A stretch of DNA of 64,000 bases from contig CANOIM010000006.1 of assembly GCA_947566075.1 (NCBI GenBank), forward strand, positions 80,604-144,603, in the 5' to 3' direction. Position 1 is the stretch's first letter; each line of letters opens with the position of its first letter. Shown here piece after piece: positions 25,421-33,716 of the stretch. The DNA is from an uncultured Eggerthellaceae bacterium (GTDB taxonomy: Bacteria; Actinomycetota; Coriobacteriia; Coriobacteriales; Eggerthellaceae). The position numbers were made by a program, and so were the translations under genes. The notes beneath the pieces were generated by a model. It made no database searches, was not told where the DNA came from, and saw only the letters and a program-made list of their open reading frames with translations.

Positions 25421-25923
25421 CTTCGCCTCTTCCTGAAGAAATCCCTCAACAGCTGGGCGCACTCTTGTTCCATCACACCGCTACGCACCTCGAAGCTATG
25501 GTTCAGGCGGTCATCGCAATGCACCTGATACAGGCTACCTAAAGCCCCCGCCTTCGGATCAGGTGCCCCATAGACGCACCGGGCTATGCGCGCCTGATGC
25601 ATGAGCCCCGCGCACATGAGGCAGGGCTCCAAGGTGACATAGACCGTGCAATCCACGAGCCGCCAAGCGTCCAGCTCCCGGGCGGCAGCCAGCATGGCTG
25701 CGAATTCCGCATGGGCGGACGGGTCACGCTTGGCTTCCCGCTCATTGTGGGCCCGAGCGAGGATGCGCGGTTCTGTGGTCAGCTGCCGCGTGGCTCGGTC
25801 AAAGCCCTGGTGCACCACCACCGCACCTATGGGCACCTCCCCTGCAGCCCCTGCAGCCCGCGCCTCTTCCATGGCCATAGCCATGAACTGCTCGTCATCC
25901 GGTGGAAAGAAGGTATCTGTCAT
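25417..25923 (-). CDS. tadA: tRNA-specific adenosine deaminase
   Basis: Deaminates A34 to inosine in tRNA-Arg(ACG). That tRNA gene is 2 kb away at 27983. The 168-residue cytidine-deaminase-fold protein has the catalytic HAE (SAHAEFAAM) and the zinc Cys pair in TLEPCLMCAGLM. An insertion of about 10 residues (FDRATRQLTTEP) follows the first strand. It overlaps ispE by 4 bp, so the two are translationally coupled. The ribosome-binding site is weak. Confidence 0.95.
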   Translation of the reverse strand: MTDTFFPPDDEQFMAMAMEEARAAGAAGEVPIGAVVVHQGFDRATRQLTTEPRILARAHNEREAKRDPSAHAEFAAMLAAARELDAWRLVDCTVYVTLEPCLMCAGLMHQARIARCVYGAPDPKAGALGSLYQVHCDDRLNHSFEVRSGVMEQECAQLLRDFFRKRRR

Positions 25924-25967
25924 GACACGACCGAGAAATATGCTATGCTGACGGACAGCTGAACTGC

Positions 25968-26055
25968 GGAGGAATGGCCGAGTGGTTGAAGGCGGCAGTC
26001 TTGAAAACTGTTGTGCCGAGAGGTACCGTGGGTTCGAATCCTACTTCCTCCGCCA
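25968..26055 (+). tRNA. tRNA-Ser (TGA)
   Basis: An 88-nt class II tRNA with acceptor GGAGGAA/TTCCTCC, anticodon TGA in TCTTGAAAA, a long variable arm, T-loop GGTTCGAATCC and encoded CCA. It starts 44 bp upstream of the divergently transcribed tadA. Confidence 0.95.
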
Positions 26056-26091
26056 GCTTATCATCATTCCCGGGCTGCACATCCCTCTCCG

Positions 26092-26331
26092 CTACATCAG
26101 ATCGTTGATGTCGAATTCCACACCGTCACGCTCACACTGGAGCTGCTTGCGCAAGCGCATGCACACGCTTGCGATGCCTCCCTCAGGCTTGAGGTAGTTG
26201 CTCTTGAAGCCGCAGTTGCCATAGCCGCTGCAGGAACGGCATTTTATCTGATCCAGGGAGAACCCATCCAGCACCTCATCAGTGAGGATACGCAGGCTCT
26301 TCGCCACTGGTCTCTTCGGTGCATCGCTCAA
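26092..26331 (-). CDS. Small Cys-rich protein of unknown function
   Basis: A 79-residue protein with cysteines at 31, 34, 40, 57 and 66 (CRSCSGYGNC then VCMRL), spaced CX2CX5CX16CX8C, which suggests a zinc or iron-sulfur site. The first 25 residues look helical and the C-terminus is acidic. I do not recognise the family. The TTG start at 26331 is supported by AAGGAGG exactly 5 nt upstream, which makes this a real gene and not a chance frame. It follows citrate synthase in the leftward direction by 75 bp. Confidence 0.65.
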   Translation of the reverse strand: MSDAPKRPVAKSLRILTDEVLDGFSLDQIKCRSCSGYGNCGFKSNYLKPEGGIASVCMRLRKQLQCERDGVEFDINDLM

Positions 26332-26406
26332 CAGGTCCTCCTTAGGGTCATCCGCGTTCGCGCCCCGTCTTCCCCATCTTACCCTGCGCCCAGGCCCCTT
26401 CGCAAG

Positions 26407-27843
26407 CTAGCGCTCATCCATCGGCACATAGCGTGCGGTGCCGGTCTTGGTGTTCTTGTAGGCTGGACGGATGATGCGCTTGCCTGAGACGATCTCTTCG
26501 AAGCGATGGGCCGCCCAACCCGCCATGCGAGCGCAGGCGAACAGCGGCGTATAGAGGTCTTCCGGGATGCCCATCATGGAATAGACGAAGCCCGAATACA
26601 TATCCACATTGGCGCAGAGCGTCTTGGAGACGCCGCGTTCCTCGGCCACGATCTGGGGAGCGATGCGCTCGATGGTCTGAAGCAGCTGGAATTCAGGTTC
26701 GAATTCGGTGTCGGAAGCCAGCTGGCTGGCGAAGCGCTTGCAGACCACCGCCCGCGGATCCGAGAGCGTGTACACCGCATGGCCCATGCCATAGACCAGG
26801 CCCGTCTTGTCATAGGCCTCTTTGCGCACTACGCGCCTGAGGTAATCCCCCACCGCCCCCTCGTCAGACCATTGGCTGACGGGCACGTTCTCCTTGAGGT
26901 CATTCTGCATGGCCCGCACCTTATGGTTGGCGCCGCCATGACGGTAGCCCTTGAGCGCCCCGATGGCCGCCGCATAGGCCGAATAGGCATCCGTATCTGC
27001 AGAGCTCAGGACGCGCATGGTGAAGGTGGAGTTGTTGCCGCCGCCATGCTCTGCATGCAAGCAGAGCATCACATCCAGCATGGCCGCCTCTTCGGGGGTA
27101 TAGCCCCTATCAGGGCGCAGCATGGACAGGATGGTCTCGGCAGTGGTCTCGCCCTCTTGGAAACGGTGCATGATCATGGATTCATGGAAGAACCGCGCCC
27201 GCTTGCTGTAATAGGACAGCACCATGATACGCGGCAGACGGCTGATGAGGGAAAGGGCCGTATGGATCTCATGCTTCGGCGTGCGCTCTTCGGCGTGGTC
27301 ATCATAGGCATAGAGCTGCAGAACGCTGCGGGAGAGCACGTTCATGATAGAGGGAGCCGCCTCGCGCATGAGCATGGAGGCGGTGAACCCATCGGGTAGT
27401 TCCCGATGCGCATCTATGACGGAGACGAAGCGTGCTAGGTCATCAACGGTGGGCAGCTGGCCCATCAGAAGCAGATAGGTCAGCTCCTCGAAGCGATACC
27501 GGCGGCTGACGGAGGTATCCCCCAGGAGGTCATAGAGGTCATAGCCACGCAAGCGAAGAGAACCCTCATCGGGCACCTTGACGCCGTCTTCCATGCGGTA
27601 GCCATGGACGTTGGAGATGTTCGTGATGCCCGCCAGCACCCCTGAGCCATCCGCGTTGCGCAGGCCGCGCTTGACATCATGGTCCTTGTAGAGCTGGGCA
27701 GGTATCTCATTGACATTGGCGAAGGTCTCATACAGGTCAACCTTCCCCACCTCATCTTCGCTGATGCGGACGGTCTCTGCCGTACCAACCTTAAGCGCGC
27801 CTTCATCAGTGCGGATCAGGTCTGTGGCTATCTCTTGGGGCAT
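26407..27843 (-). CDS. gltA: Citrate synthase (Si-type fold)
   Basis: Condenses oxaloacetate and acetyl-CoA to citrate. The 478-residue protein carries the three catalytic positions: His in LHAEHGGGNNSTF, His in YGMGHAVYTLSDPR, and Asp in NVDMYSGFVYSMMGIP. ATG 27843 follows AAGGAG with proper spacing, and the TTG 24 bases earlier is rejected. No other TCA-cycle gene is near, so it probably feeds a partial cycle to glutamate. 2-Methylcitrate synthase activity cannot be excluded. Confidence 0.92.
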   Translation of the reverse strand: MPQEIATDLIRTDEGALKVGTAETVRISEDEVGKVDLYETFANVNEIPAQLYKDHDVKRGLRNADGSGVLAGITNISNVHGYRMEDGVKVPDEGSLRLRGYDLYDLLGDTSVSRRYRFEELTYLLLMGQLPTVDDLARFVSVIDAHRELPDGFTASMLMREAAPSIMNVLSRSVLQLYAYDDHAEERTPKHEIHTALSLISRLPRIMVLSYYSKRARFFHESMIMHRFQEGETTAETILSMLRPDRGYTPEEAAMLDVMLCLHAEHGGGNNSTFTMRVLSSADTDAYSAYAAAIGALKGYRHGGANHKVRAMQNDLKENVPVSQWSDEGAVGDYLRRVVRKEAYDKTGLVYGMGHAVYTLSDPRAVVCKRFASQLASDTEFEPEFQLLQTIERIAPQIVAEERGVSKTLCANVDMYSGFVYSMMGIPEDLYTPLFACARMAGWAAHRFEEIVSGKRIIRPAYKNTKTGTARYVPMDER

Positions 27844-27982
27844 GGGAGCTCCTTGCTCTTCGTTCAAGTGGGATATTCTACCGCGAATGGGTCCTGCTCA
27901 GCACCGATTTCCCGCTGTTCTTGAAAAACAGGTTGACACGCTCCGGCAGCTTTGCGAGAATGCATATCGCTGATTTGGACGT

Positions 27983-28059
27983 GCGCCATTACCTCAGCTG
28001 GATAGAGGAGCTGACTACGAATCAGACCGTCGGGGGTTCGAATCCCTCATGGCGCACCA
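27983..28059 (+). tRNA. tRNA-Arg (ACG)
   Basis: A 77-nt cloverleaf with acceptor GCGCCAT/ATGGCGC, anticodon ACG in CTACGAA, T-loop GGTTCGAATCC and encoded CCA. A34 is the substrate of TadA, which is encoded nearby. The ACCA end is also the start of a 19-bp perfect hairpin. Confidence 0.95.
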
Positions 28060-28096
28060 CTACGCCCGAGCAATAGCATTGCTCGGGCGTAGTGGT
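28056..28096. repeat. Perfect 19-bp inverted repeat abutting tRNA-Arg
   Basis: ACCACTACGCCCGAGCAAT (28056-28074) pairs exactly with 28078-28096 around a 3-nt loop AGC. It begins inside the tRNA's ACCA. There is no T-tract after it. It could be a tRNA 3'-processing or termination element, or a relic of integration at the tRNA end. Confidence 0.8.
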
Positions 28097-28242
28097 CTAA
28101 GGCGGCATCACTGCAACCCCATGAAAGGAACGTACTTGAAGGTTCGAAAACCGAAACCTCACAGTATGTGACATCTGACCTTGCTTGTAGCTTGTCTTTA
28201 GGCACGGTCAGATGGCCACCGTGACATTAAGGACAGCTGCTC
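28097..28242 (+). promoter_or_regulatory. Structured leader of the magnesium-transport operon, possible switching RNA
   Basis: CATCTGACC (28172-28180) pairs perfectly with GGTCAGATG (28206-28214). Bases 28206-28208 also belong to an alternative stem, CACGGT (28203-28208) with ACCGTG (28218-28223). The two structures exclude each other and sit just before the AAGGA ribosome-binding site (28229-28233). The conserved cores of the M-box and yybP-ykoY riboswitches were not found. No promoter was identified with confidence. Confidence 0.45.
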
Positions 28243-29604
28243 ATGCTCTATCTCTCCGAAATGCTGGGCAAGCCCGTCGTGGACGCGTCCGGCGAGAAGA
28301 TCGGTACGATCTCTGACCTGGCCATATCCACAGGCGAGGTCTTCCCGCGTATAACGAGCCTCGCGTTCAAGGGCCCCGGACGCGTACCCTTCATGATCTC
28401 TTGGCGCAAATACGTTGACGCCTTCGATGATGATGGCATCACCCTGGCGGTGGATGCGCCGGACATCCGCTTCAGCTATCTTCAGCCTGATGAGGTGCTC
28501 TTAGCCCGAGACCTGATGAACCGGCAGATCGTGGACACCCAGGGCCTGAAGGTGGTCCGGGTGAATGACCTGAAGCTCTCCCAATCAGGCACCCAGCTTC
28601 GCCTCTTAGGGGCCGAAACGGGCATCCGCGGCATCCTGCGCGGCTTGCACCCCCTGATCGAACGAGCGGCGGTGAAAGCTGCAAAGCTCTTCAAGCGTGA
28701 TATGGATGAGCAGATCATCGCCTGGAACTACATGGACCTCCTGGACCGAGACCTCTCAGAAGTGCAGCTCTCCGTCACCCACAAGCGCCTAGATGAGCTG
28801 CATCCTGCAGACGTGGCAGACATCCTAGAGCAGCTTGACCCGAAGCAGCGGGCCAGCGTCTTCGAGCACCTTGACGAGGCCCAGGCCTCAGAAGCGGTCT
28901 CGGAGATGATGGATGAGGTACAGGCGGAATTCCTGGATGACTTGGATGATGCCACCGCCGCTCAGCTCATCGGCAACATGGACCCTGATGACGCAGCCGA
29001 TATCGTCCGTGACCTTCCCTATGAGAAGGCCGAGACGCTGTTGCACCTCATGGGCGTGGAAGATGCTGCTGAGGTCATCCGCCTTCTGGGCTACAAGGAT
29101 GGCACTGCGGGCGGGATGATGACCACCCAGTACGTCTCCGTGCCGAAGAGCTCTACCGTCCGCGAGACCATCGAGGTGCTTCGCGGGCTGGATGAAGACC
29201 ATCCCACGGTGCATTACGTCTACGCCACTGATAGCCAAGGCCGATTGGCAGGCGTGTTGTCCATGCGCACCCTCGTCCTCAGCGCCGATGACACCTGCAT
29301 CGGTGACATCATGTACGATGACGTCATCTCCGTGACCCCGGATGTGGAAGAAGATGACGTGGTAGCAGACATCTTCAAGTATGACATCCCTGCTATGCCT
29401 GTGGTGGATGAGCACGGGCATATCCTGGGGATCGTCACCACCGAAGACGCCTGGGATGCCCTCGAAGAGGATGCGGCCAGCGAAAAGCGGCAGATGAGCG
29501 TCCTCAAGGTCATCGGCATCACCCTTGGATGCGTGCTGATCCTCTTCGTCTACACCGTCTTCCTCATGCAGATCCTCCGTCAGACCGGCATCCCCGCCTT
29601 CTAG
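28243..29604 (+). CDS. PRC-barrel/MgtE-N/CBS protein, probable cytosolic Mg2+ sensor partner
   Basis: A 453-residue protein. PRC-barrel-like segments lie at about 1-75 and 84-125, the MgtE intracellular N-domain (superhelical DPDDAADIVRDLPYEKA repeats) at 183-285, a CBS pair at 290-405, and a single C-terminal TM helix at 420-445. The five-TM channel of true MgtE is absent, so it cannot be a transporter alone. In MgtE these cytosolic domains bind Mg2+ and close the channel. The NRAMP-type transporter starts 7 bp downstream, which suggests a separate sensor/regulator for it. AAGGA precedes ATG 28243. Confidence 0.88.
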   Translation: MLYLSEMLGKPVVDASGEKIGTISDLAISTGEVFPRITSLAFKGPGRVPFMISWRKYVDAFDDDGITLAVDAPDIRFSYLQPDEVLLARDLMNRQIVDTQGLKVVRVNDLKLSQSGTQLRLLGAETGIRGILRGLHPLIERAAVKAAKLFKRDMDEQIIAWNYMDLLDRDLSEVQLSVTHKRLDELHPADVADILEQLDPKQRASVFEHLDEAQASEAVSEMMDEVQAEFLDDLDDATAAQLIGNMDPDDAADIVRDLPYEKAETLLHLMGVEDAAEVIRLLGYKDGTAGGMMTTQYVSVPKSSTVRETIEVLRGLDEDHPTVHYVYATDSQGRLAGVLSMRTLVLSADDTCIGDIMYDDVISVTPDVEEDDVVADIFKYDIPAMPVVDEHGHILGIVTTEDAWDALEEDAASEKRQMSVLKVIGITLGCVLILFVYTVFLMQILRQTGIPAF

Positions 29605-29611
29605 GTGAGCC

Positions 29612-30874
29612 ATGCAAGCCCCTGCCACTGAGACTGCCCCCAAGGCCCCCCGTCCTAAGGCGCTCTTGGTGCTGGCTGCCATGGGCCCGGGCATCATCAC
29701 CGCCATGGCCGGGAATGATGCTGGTGGCATATCCACCTATTCCACCGCAGGGGCCAACTTCGGGTTCGCCACCCTCTGGGTCATTCCTCTCATGTGCATC
29801 ATGCTGACCCTGGTAGAGCTCACAGCGGCGAAGATGGGAGCCGTCACCGGCAAGGGCTTCGCCGCCCTCATCCGTGAGCGCTTCGGCATCCGCCTGACCG
29901 CCCTGGCCATGGCAGCCCTCCTGATCGGCAACATCGCCACCGTCTTCTCGGAATTCGCAGGGATAGCCTCCGGCATGGAGATGTTCGGGGTGTCCCGCTA
30001 CCTTTCCGTGCCTGTTGCAGCTGTGGTGGTGTGGGTGCTCATCGTGGGCGGTTCCTACAAGCGAGTGCAGAACGTCTTCATGGCCCTTTCCCTGGTGTTC
30101 CTCACCTATGTGGTGGCTGCATTCATGGCTGAACCCAACTGGGAAGAGGCCGCCATCGCCACGTTCGTGCCCAGCTTGGAGGGCAGTTCGGCCTATATCG
30201 CGGTGGTCATAGCCATGATCGGGACCACCATCGCTCCTTGGATGATGTTCTTCAATCAGTCGAACGTGGTAGAGAAGGGCATGGAGCCCTCAGAGCTGCC
30301 CCTGCAGAAGGTAGATGTCGTATCGGGCACCATAGCAGCTTGTCTAGTGGCCTGGTTCATCATCGTGACCACAGGGTCTGTGCTCTTCCCCCAGGGCATC
30401 CAGATCAACAGCGCAGCCGATGCAGCAGCTGCTCTTGAACCCTTCGCAGGCCACTACGCCAAGGCTCTCTTCGCCCTGGGGCTCATCTCGGCATCCTTTC
30501 TGGCTGCCTGCGTGCTGCCTTTGACCACCGCTTTCGTCATCTGCGAGGCCTTCGGTTGGGAAGCGGGCGTGTCATTCAAATGGAATGAGGCGCCGCTGTT
30601 CAAGGGCATCATCACGGCAGTCATCCTGCTGGGAGCCGTAGTGGTGCTGATCCCGAACCTGGACCTGTTGGCCATGATGCTCACCTCTCAGTTCGTGAAC
30701 GGGGTCATCCTGCCCATCCTGCTAGCGTTCATGGCCCTCATAGCATCGAACGCTCGGATCATGGGTGCCTACCGCTTGGGCAAGGTGGGACAAGCCTTGA
30801 TGTGGGCATTGGTGGGCGTGGTGACCATCCTCACCCTAGGGTTATTCGGCATGCAGCTTCTGGGGATAGCCTGA
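29612..30874 (+). CDS. NRAMP-related transporter, probable Mg2+ transporter (NRMT type)
   Basis: A 420-residue SLC11/NRAMP-fold protein with about 11 TM helices. The ion-site motifs differ from Mn/Fe NRAMPs: TM1 has DAGG (36-39) instead of DPGN, and TM6 has APW (208-210) instead of MPH, so the metal-selecting Met and His are gone. Loss of that Met marks the NRAMP-related magnesium transporters described in Clostridium and Eggerthella. The preceding gene for MgtE Mg2+-sensing domains supports Mg2+ as substrate. AGGTGA lies 3 nt before the ATG. Confidence 0.85.
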   Translation: MQAPATETAPKAPRPKALLVLAAMGPGIITAMAGNDAGGISTYSTAGANFGFATLWVIPLMCIMLTLVELTAAKMGAVTGKGFAALIRERFGIRLTALAMAALLIGNIATVFSEFAGIASGMEMFGVSRYLSVPVAAVVVWVLIVGGSYKRVQNVFMALSLVFLTYVVAAFMAEPNWEEAAIATFVPSLEGSSAYIAVVIAMIGTTIAPWMMFFNQSNVVEKGMEPSELPLQKVDVVSGTIAACLVAWFIIVTTGSVLFPQGIQINSAADAAAALEPFAGHYAKALFALGLISASFLAACVLPLTTAFVICEAFGWEAGVSFKWNEAPLFKGIITAVILLGAVVVLIPNLDLLAMMLTSQFVNGVILPILLAFMALIASNARIMGAYRLGKVGQALMWALVGVVTILTLGLFGMQLLGIA

Positions 30875-30893
30875 ACCCCAAGAGTACCTGAGG

Positions 30894-31592
30894 TCAGGAG
30901 ATGAAGAGCTTCCATTCTATGGAAGCCGCTGGAGATATTGATTCGATGTGCGAGATATCTGGCACCGCAGCAACGAAGGGGATGTTAGCCGCTGCGATGG
31001 CAGGGAACGGATGGGGTGCGAAGGGGATCTTCATGGTGCTGTCAGGCAGAGGGATGCTCCTGCCTATCTCTGAGAGCACGTCATGGAAGAGGTCATCAGC
31101 ACTTGCCTTCTCTTCAAGGCGACGGCTTTCCTGGGCCAAGCGATCAGCTAGGTACCGGTCTATGTTCTCTTGATCCTTCGCGCATTTCACCAGCATATCT
31201 ATGGTGATGCTGTCCAAATAGGCGTCATAGCTTTCGAAAGCCAGCTCCAAGGTCTTGTGGATGCCCTCTACGATGGGCGGATCATCAGAATTGGAGGTAT
31301 CTACCACATCATCTGCAGGAGCCATGCTCTTGGTCTTCGCCCCATCACCGATAGCGTTGATGATCTCAAGGAAGGTGATCCGAGAGGCATCTTTCGCCAG
31401 CAAGTAACCGCCGGTCTTGCCTGCTTTGGCATCAACGATACGGGCATTGCGCAAGAGCTGGAAGAGCTGGATCAGATAATCCCGAGGAACAGCGATCTCC
31501 TCAGAGATCTTCTTAGAGGAAACGGTGCCCCCCTCCATGGCAAGATAGATGACAGCCCGAAGCGCGTAATCCACTGATGCTTTCAACTGCAT
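30894..31592 (-). CDS. Rrf2-family transcriptional regulator with extended C-terminus
   Basis: A 232-residue protein. The N-terminal winged helix MQLKASVDYALRAVIYLAME and GKTGGYLLAKDASRITFLEI is typical of Rrf2. The family's three-Cys cluster region has no such cysteines (only one Cys in KCAKD), so an Fe-S cofactor is unlikely. The C-terminus is about 80 residues longer than usual and helical, then Pro-rich. It is convergent with the NRAMP-type gene (20 bp apart). ATG 31592 has GGAGG 5 nt upstream. The target is unknown. Confidence 0.85.
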   Translation of the reverse strand: MQLKASVDYALRAVIYLAMEGGTVSSKKISEEIAVPRDYLIQLFQLLRNARIVDAKAGKTGGYLLAKDASRITFLEIINAIGDGAKTKSMAPADDVVDTSNSDDPPIVEGIHKTLELAFESYDAYLDSITIDMLVKCAKDQENIDRYLADRLAQESRRLEEKASADDLFHDVLSEIGRSIPLPDSTMKIPFAPHPFPAIAAANIPFVAAVPDISHIESISPAASIEWKLFIS

Positions 31593-31813
31593 GACTGCCT
31601 CCAAACAGCGCTTAGGGAACCACCCACTATCTATCCTGCGAAGCTATCTCCACATCGCTAATATATCTACCCAGCGATCAAAGTGGGACCCTCTTTGGGA
31701 TAACCGTTGCCGAGCCGTCAAAAAACAGCCTTTGACCTGCAGTTATATATGATTTCCGGTGTTATAGATGATGCTAAGGATGAGCTTTAGAAAGCTTGAG
31801 GGGTTGAGATGAG

Positions 31814-31845
31814 AAGAGGGCCACCGCCGAAGCCGTGGCCCTCTT
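31814..31845 (-). terminator. Terminator of the nhaC-type gene
   Basis: AAGAGGGCCAC (31814-31824) pairs with GTGGCCCTCTT (31835-31845), 24 bp after the stop of the antiporter gene. The rest of the roughly 270-bp gap (31593-31868) should hold the Rrf2 gene promoter. I see no gene in it. Confidence 0.75.
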
Positions 31846-31868
31846 GATGACAGCTATCAACCTTGGGT

Positions 31869-33587
31869 TCATTCAGCTGTGGCTTGGGCACCCTTCCCTT
31901 GAGCAGCCTTCTTCAAAGAGAGCTTATGCAGAACGAAGGTGGCTATGATCACCAGCACGATGCCCAGGCCCAGAGATATCCAGGGAGACTTCGTGAAGCC
32001 CGCCACCACATAGCCCACGAAGCAGCAGACCATGACCGTGGTGGCATAGGGGATCTGAGTGGCTACGTGACGCAGATGGTTGCACTTCGCACCCGCAGAA
32101 GACAGGATGGTGGTGTCAGAGATGGGCGAGATATGGTCACCATAGACAGCACCTGCCAGGGTTGCCCCCACTGCTACCAGGAAGAGCGGGTCAGATGCAT
32201 CGAAGACGCCGATGACGATAGGCAGGATGAGCGCAACGGTACCCCAGGACGTACCCATGGCGAAGCCGATGAATGCAGCCACCACGAAGATGACCGCGGG
32301 CAGGAAATCAAGCCCCACGCCCAGGTTATTCAAGAAGCCGGATACGAATTCGCCCGTGCCCAGAAGATAGCGGCACACACCGCCCAAACTCCAAGCCAGC
32401 ACCAAGATCATGATGGCTCCCACCATGGAACGCACGCCTTCGCTCATGGCATCCATGAAACCGCCCAGGGTGCAGAGCTTGCGCGGCAGGAACTGGACAG
32501 CTGCCCACACGAGCGCCACGCAAGCGCCGATGCACAGGCCCATGACCGGGTTCTCTCCCACAGCCGTGGCGAAATCGACCCCTTCGAAGAAGCCGCCGCA
32601 GTAGAGCATCCCCAGGATAGAGAAGACGATGAGCACGATGATGGGCATAACCAGATCCAGCACCTTGCCCTTGTCTGAGATATCCAGGCCCTTGTACTCT
32701 TCGATGGCCCCCACCGCTGCTTCGTCGATGTCAGCCCGTTCGGTGACCTTCGGGGGAAGGTCAACGTCCAGGGCCGCCTTCAGGCTTGCCTTCTCGGAGA
32801 CATTGCCGCCCCCGTTCGCATCCAAGAGCGCTTGAGCCCGAGCAGCCTCCTCTTCCAGCGCCTCTTCGACCAGAGCATCCTCAGCGGGCACCTTGTTATG
32901 CTCAGCAGCCAGCTGGGCAGCCTCCATGGTGCCGAAATCCCAGTTGGTGATGAGCATGAAGAACACGAAGAAGATGGTGAGCAGCGCATAGAAGTTATAG
33001 GGGATGGAGGCCACGAAGGTGGCGAACCCGTCTTCGCCCAGGTATCCGCCCACCGCCACGGCCCAGGAGGAGACCGGCGCGATGATGCAGACCGGGGCCG
33101 CCGTAGAGTCTATGATCCAGGCCAGCTTCTCATGGCTGATATGGAAGCGGTCTGTGACCGGACGCATGACGGCACCCATGGTCAGGCAGTTGAAGTAGTC
33201 ATCCACAAAGATGATGATCCCCAAGATAGCCGTGAGGATCTGAGCCATCTTCGCGTTCTTGATGTGCTGAGACACCCATTCGGCATAGGCACGGGAGCCG
33301 CCGGACACGGCGATGACCACCGTGAGCGCCCCCAAGAGCGCAAGGAATAGGAGCAATGACCCGTTCCCTGCTATCTGTTCCGCCATCATCTGCGGCACCA
33401 TGGTGAACGAGGCGATGAGCTGCTCACCACCGACACCGTTCAACGTGAACTGGTAGATGATCATGCCCACGAACACGCCCACGGTCAGCGAGGAGTACAC
33501 CTCCTTCGTGATCAGCGCCAGCGCCAAGGCCAGCAGGGGCGGCACGATGGACCATGCGCCGCTTGAGATGAGCTCGAAGCCTTCCAT
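31869..33587 (-). CDS. NhaC-family Na+/H+ (or related) antiporter
   Basis: A 572-residue membrane protein with about 11 to 12 TM helices. NhaC features include IIIFVDDYFNCLTMGAVMRP and the later GTSWGTVALILPI and YGDHISPISDTTILSSAG. A hydrophilic acidic insertion occupies residues 217-308 between two TM blocks (LVEEALEEEAARAQALLDAN), an unusual cytosolic loop. Substrates in the family include Na+/H+, malate/lactate and amino acids. ATG 33587 is preferred over the TTG 12 bases upstream. It is probably monocistronic, with its own terminator. Confidence 0.85.
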   Translation of the reverse strand: MEGFELISSGAWSIVPPLLALALALITKEVYSSLTVGVFVGMIIYQFTLNGVGGEQLIASFTMVPQMMAEQIAGNGSLLLFLALLGALTVVIAVSGGSRAYAEWVSQHIKNAKMAQILTAILGIIIFVDDYFNCLTMGAVMRPVTDRFHISHEKLAWIIDSTAAPVCIIAPVSSWAVAVGGYLGEDGFATFVASIPYNFYALLTIFFVFFMLITNWDFGTMEAAQLAAEHNKVPAEDALVEEALEEEAARAQALLDANGGGNVSEKASLKAALDVDLPPKVTERADIDEAAVGAIEEYKGLDISDKGKVLDLVMPIIVLIVFSILGMLYCGGFFEGVDFATAVGENPVMGLCIGACVALVWAAVQFLPRKLCTLGGFMDAMSEGVRSMVGAIMILVLAWSLGGVCRYLLGTGEFVSGFLNNLGVGLDFLPAVIFVVAAFIGFAMGTSWGTVALILPIVIGVFDASDPLFLVAVGATLAGAVYGDHISPISDTTILSSAGAKCNHLRHVATQIPYATTVMVCCFVGYVVAGFTKSPWISLGLGIVLVIIATFVLHKLSLKKAAQGKGAQATAE

Positions 33588-33716
33588 TTCGCCTTTCAAC
33601 TCCCCTCGTCATCTGCAGATCCAGGTATAGATGGGAATACTTTAGTCCAACGGGGCGAAGGCAACCGCGGGATACGGGGAATATTAGGCGGCTGAACACC
33701 GGATGAGCTGAAGGGC

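Noticed and set aside
28060..28242. Possible M-box or yybP-ykoY riboswitch before the Mg2+ operon
   Set aside because: The conserved cores of either class could not be located, so only an unclassified structured leader is claimed.
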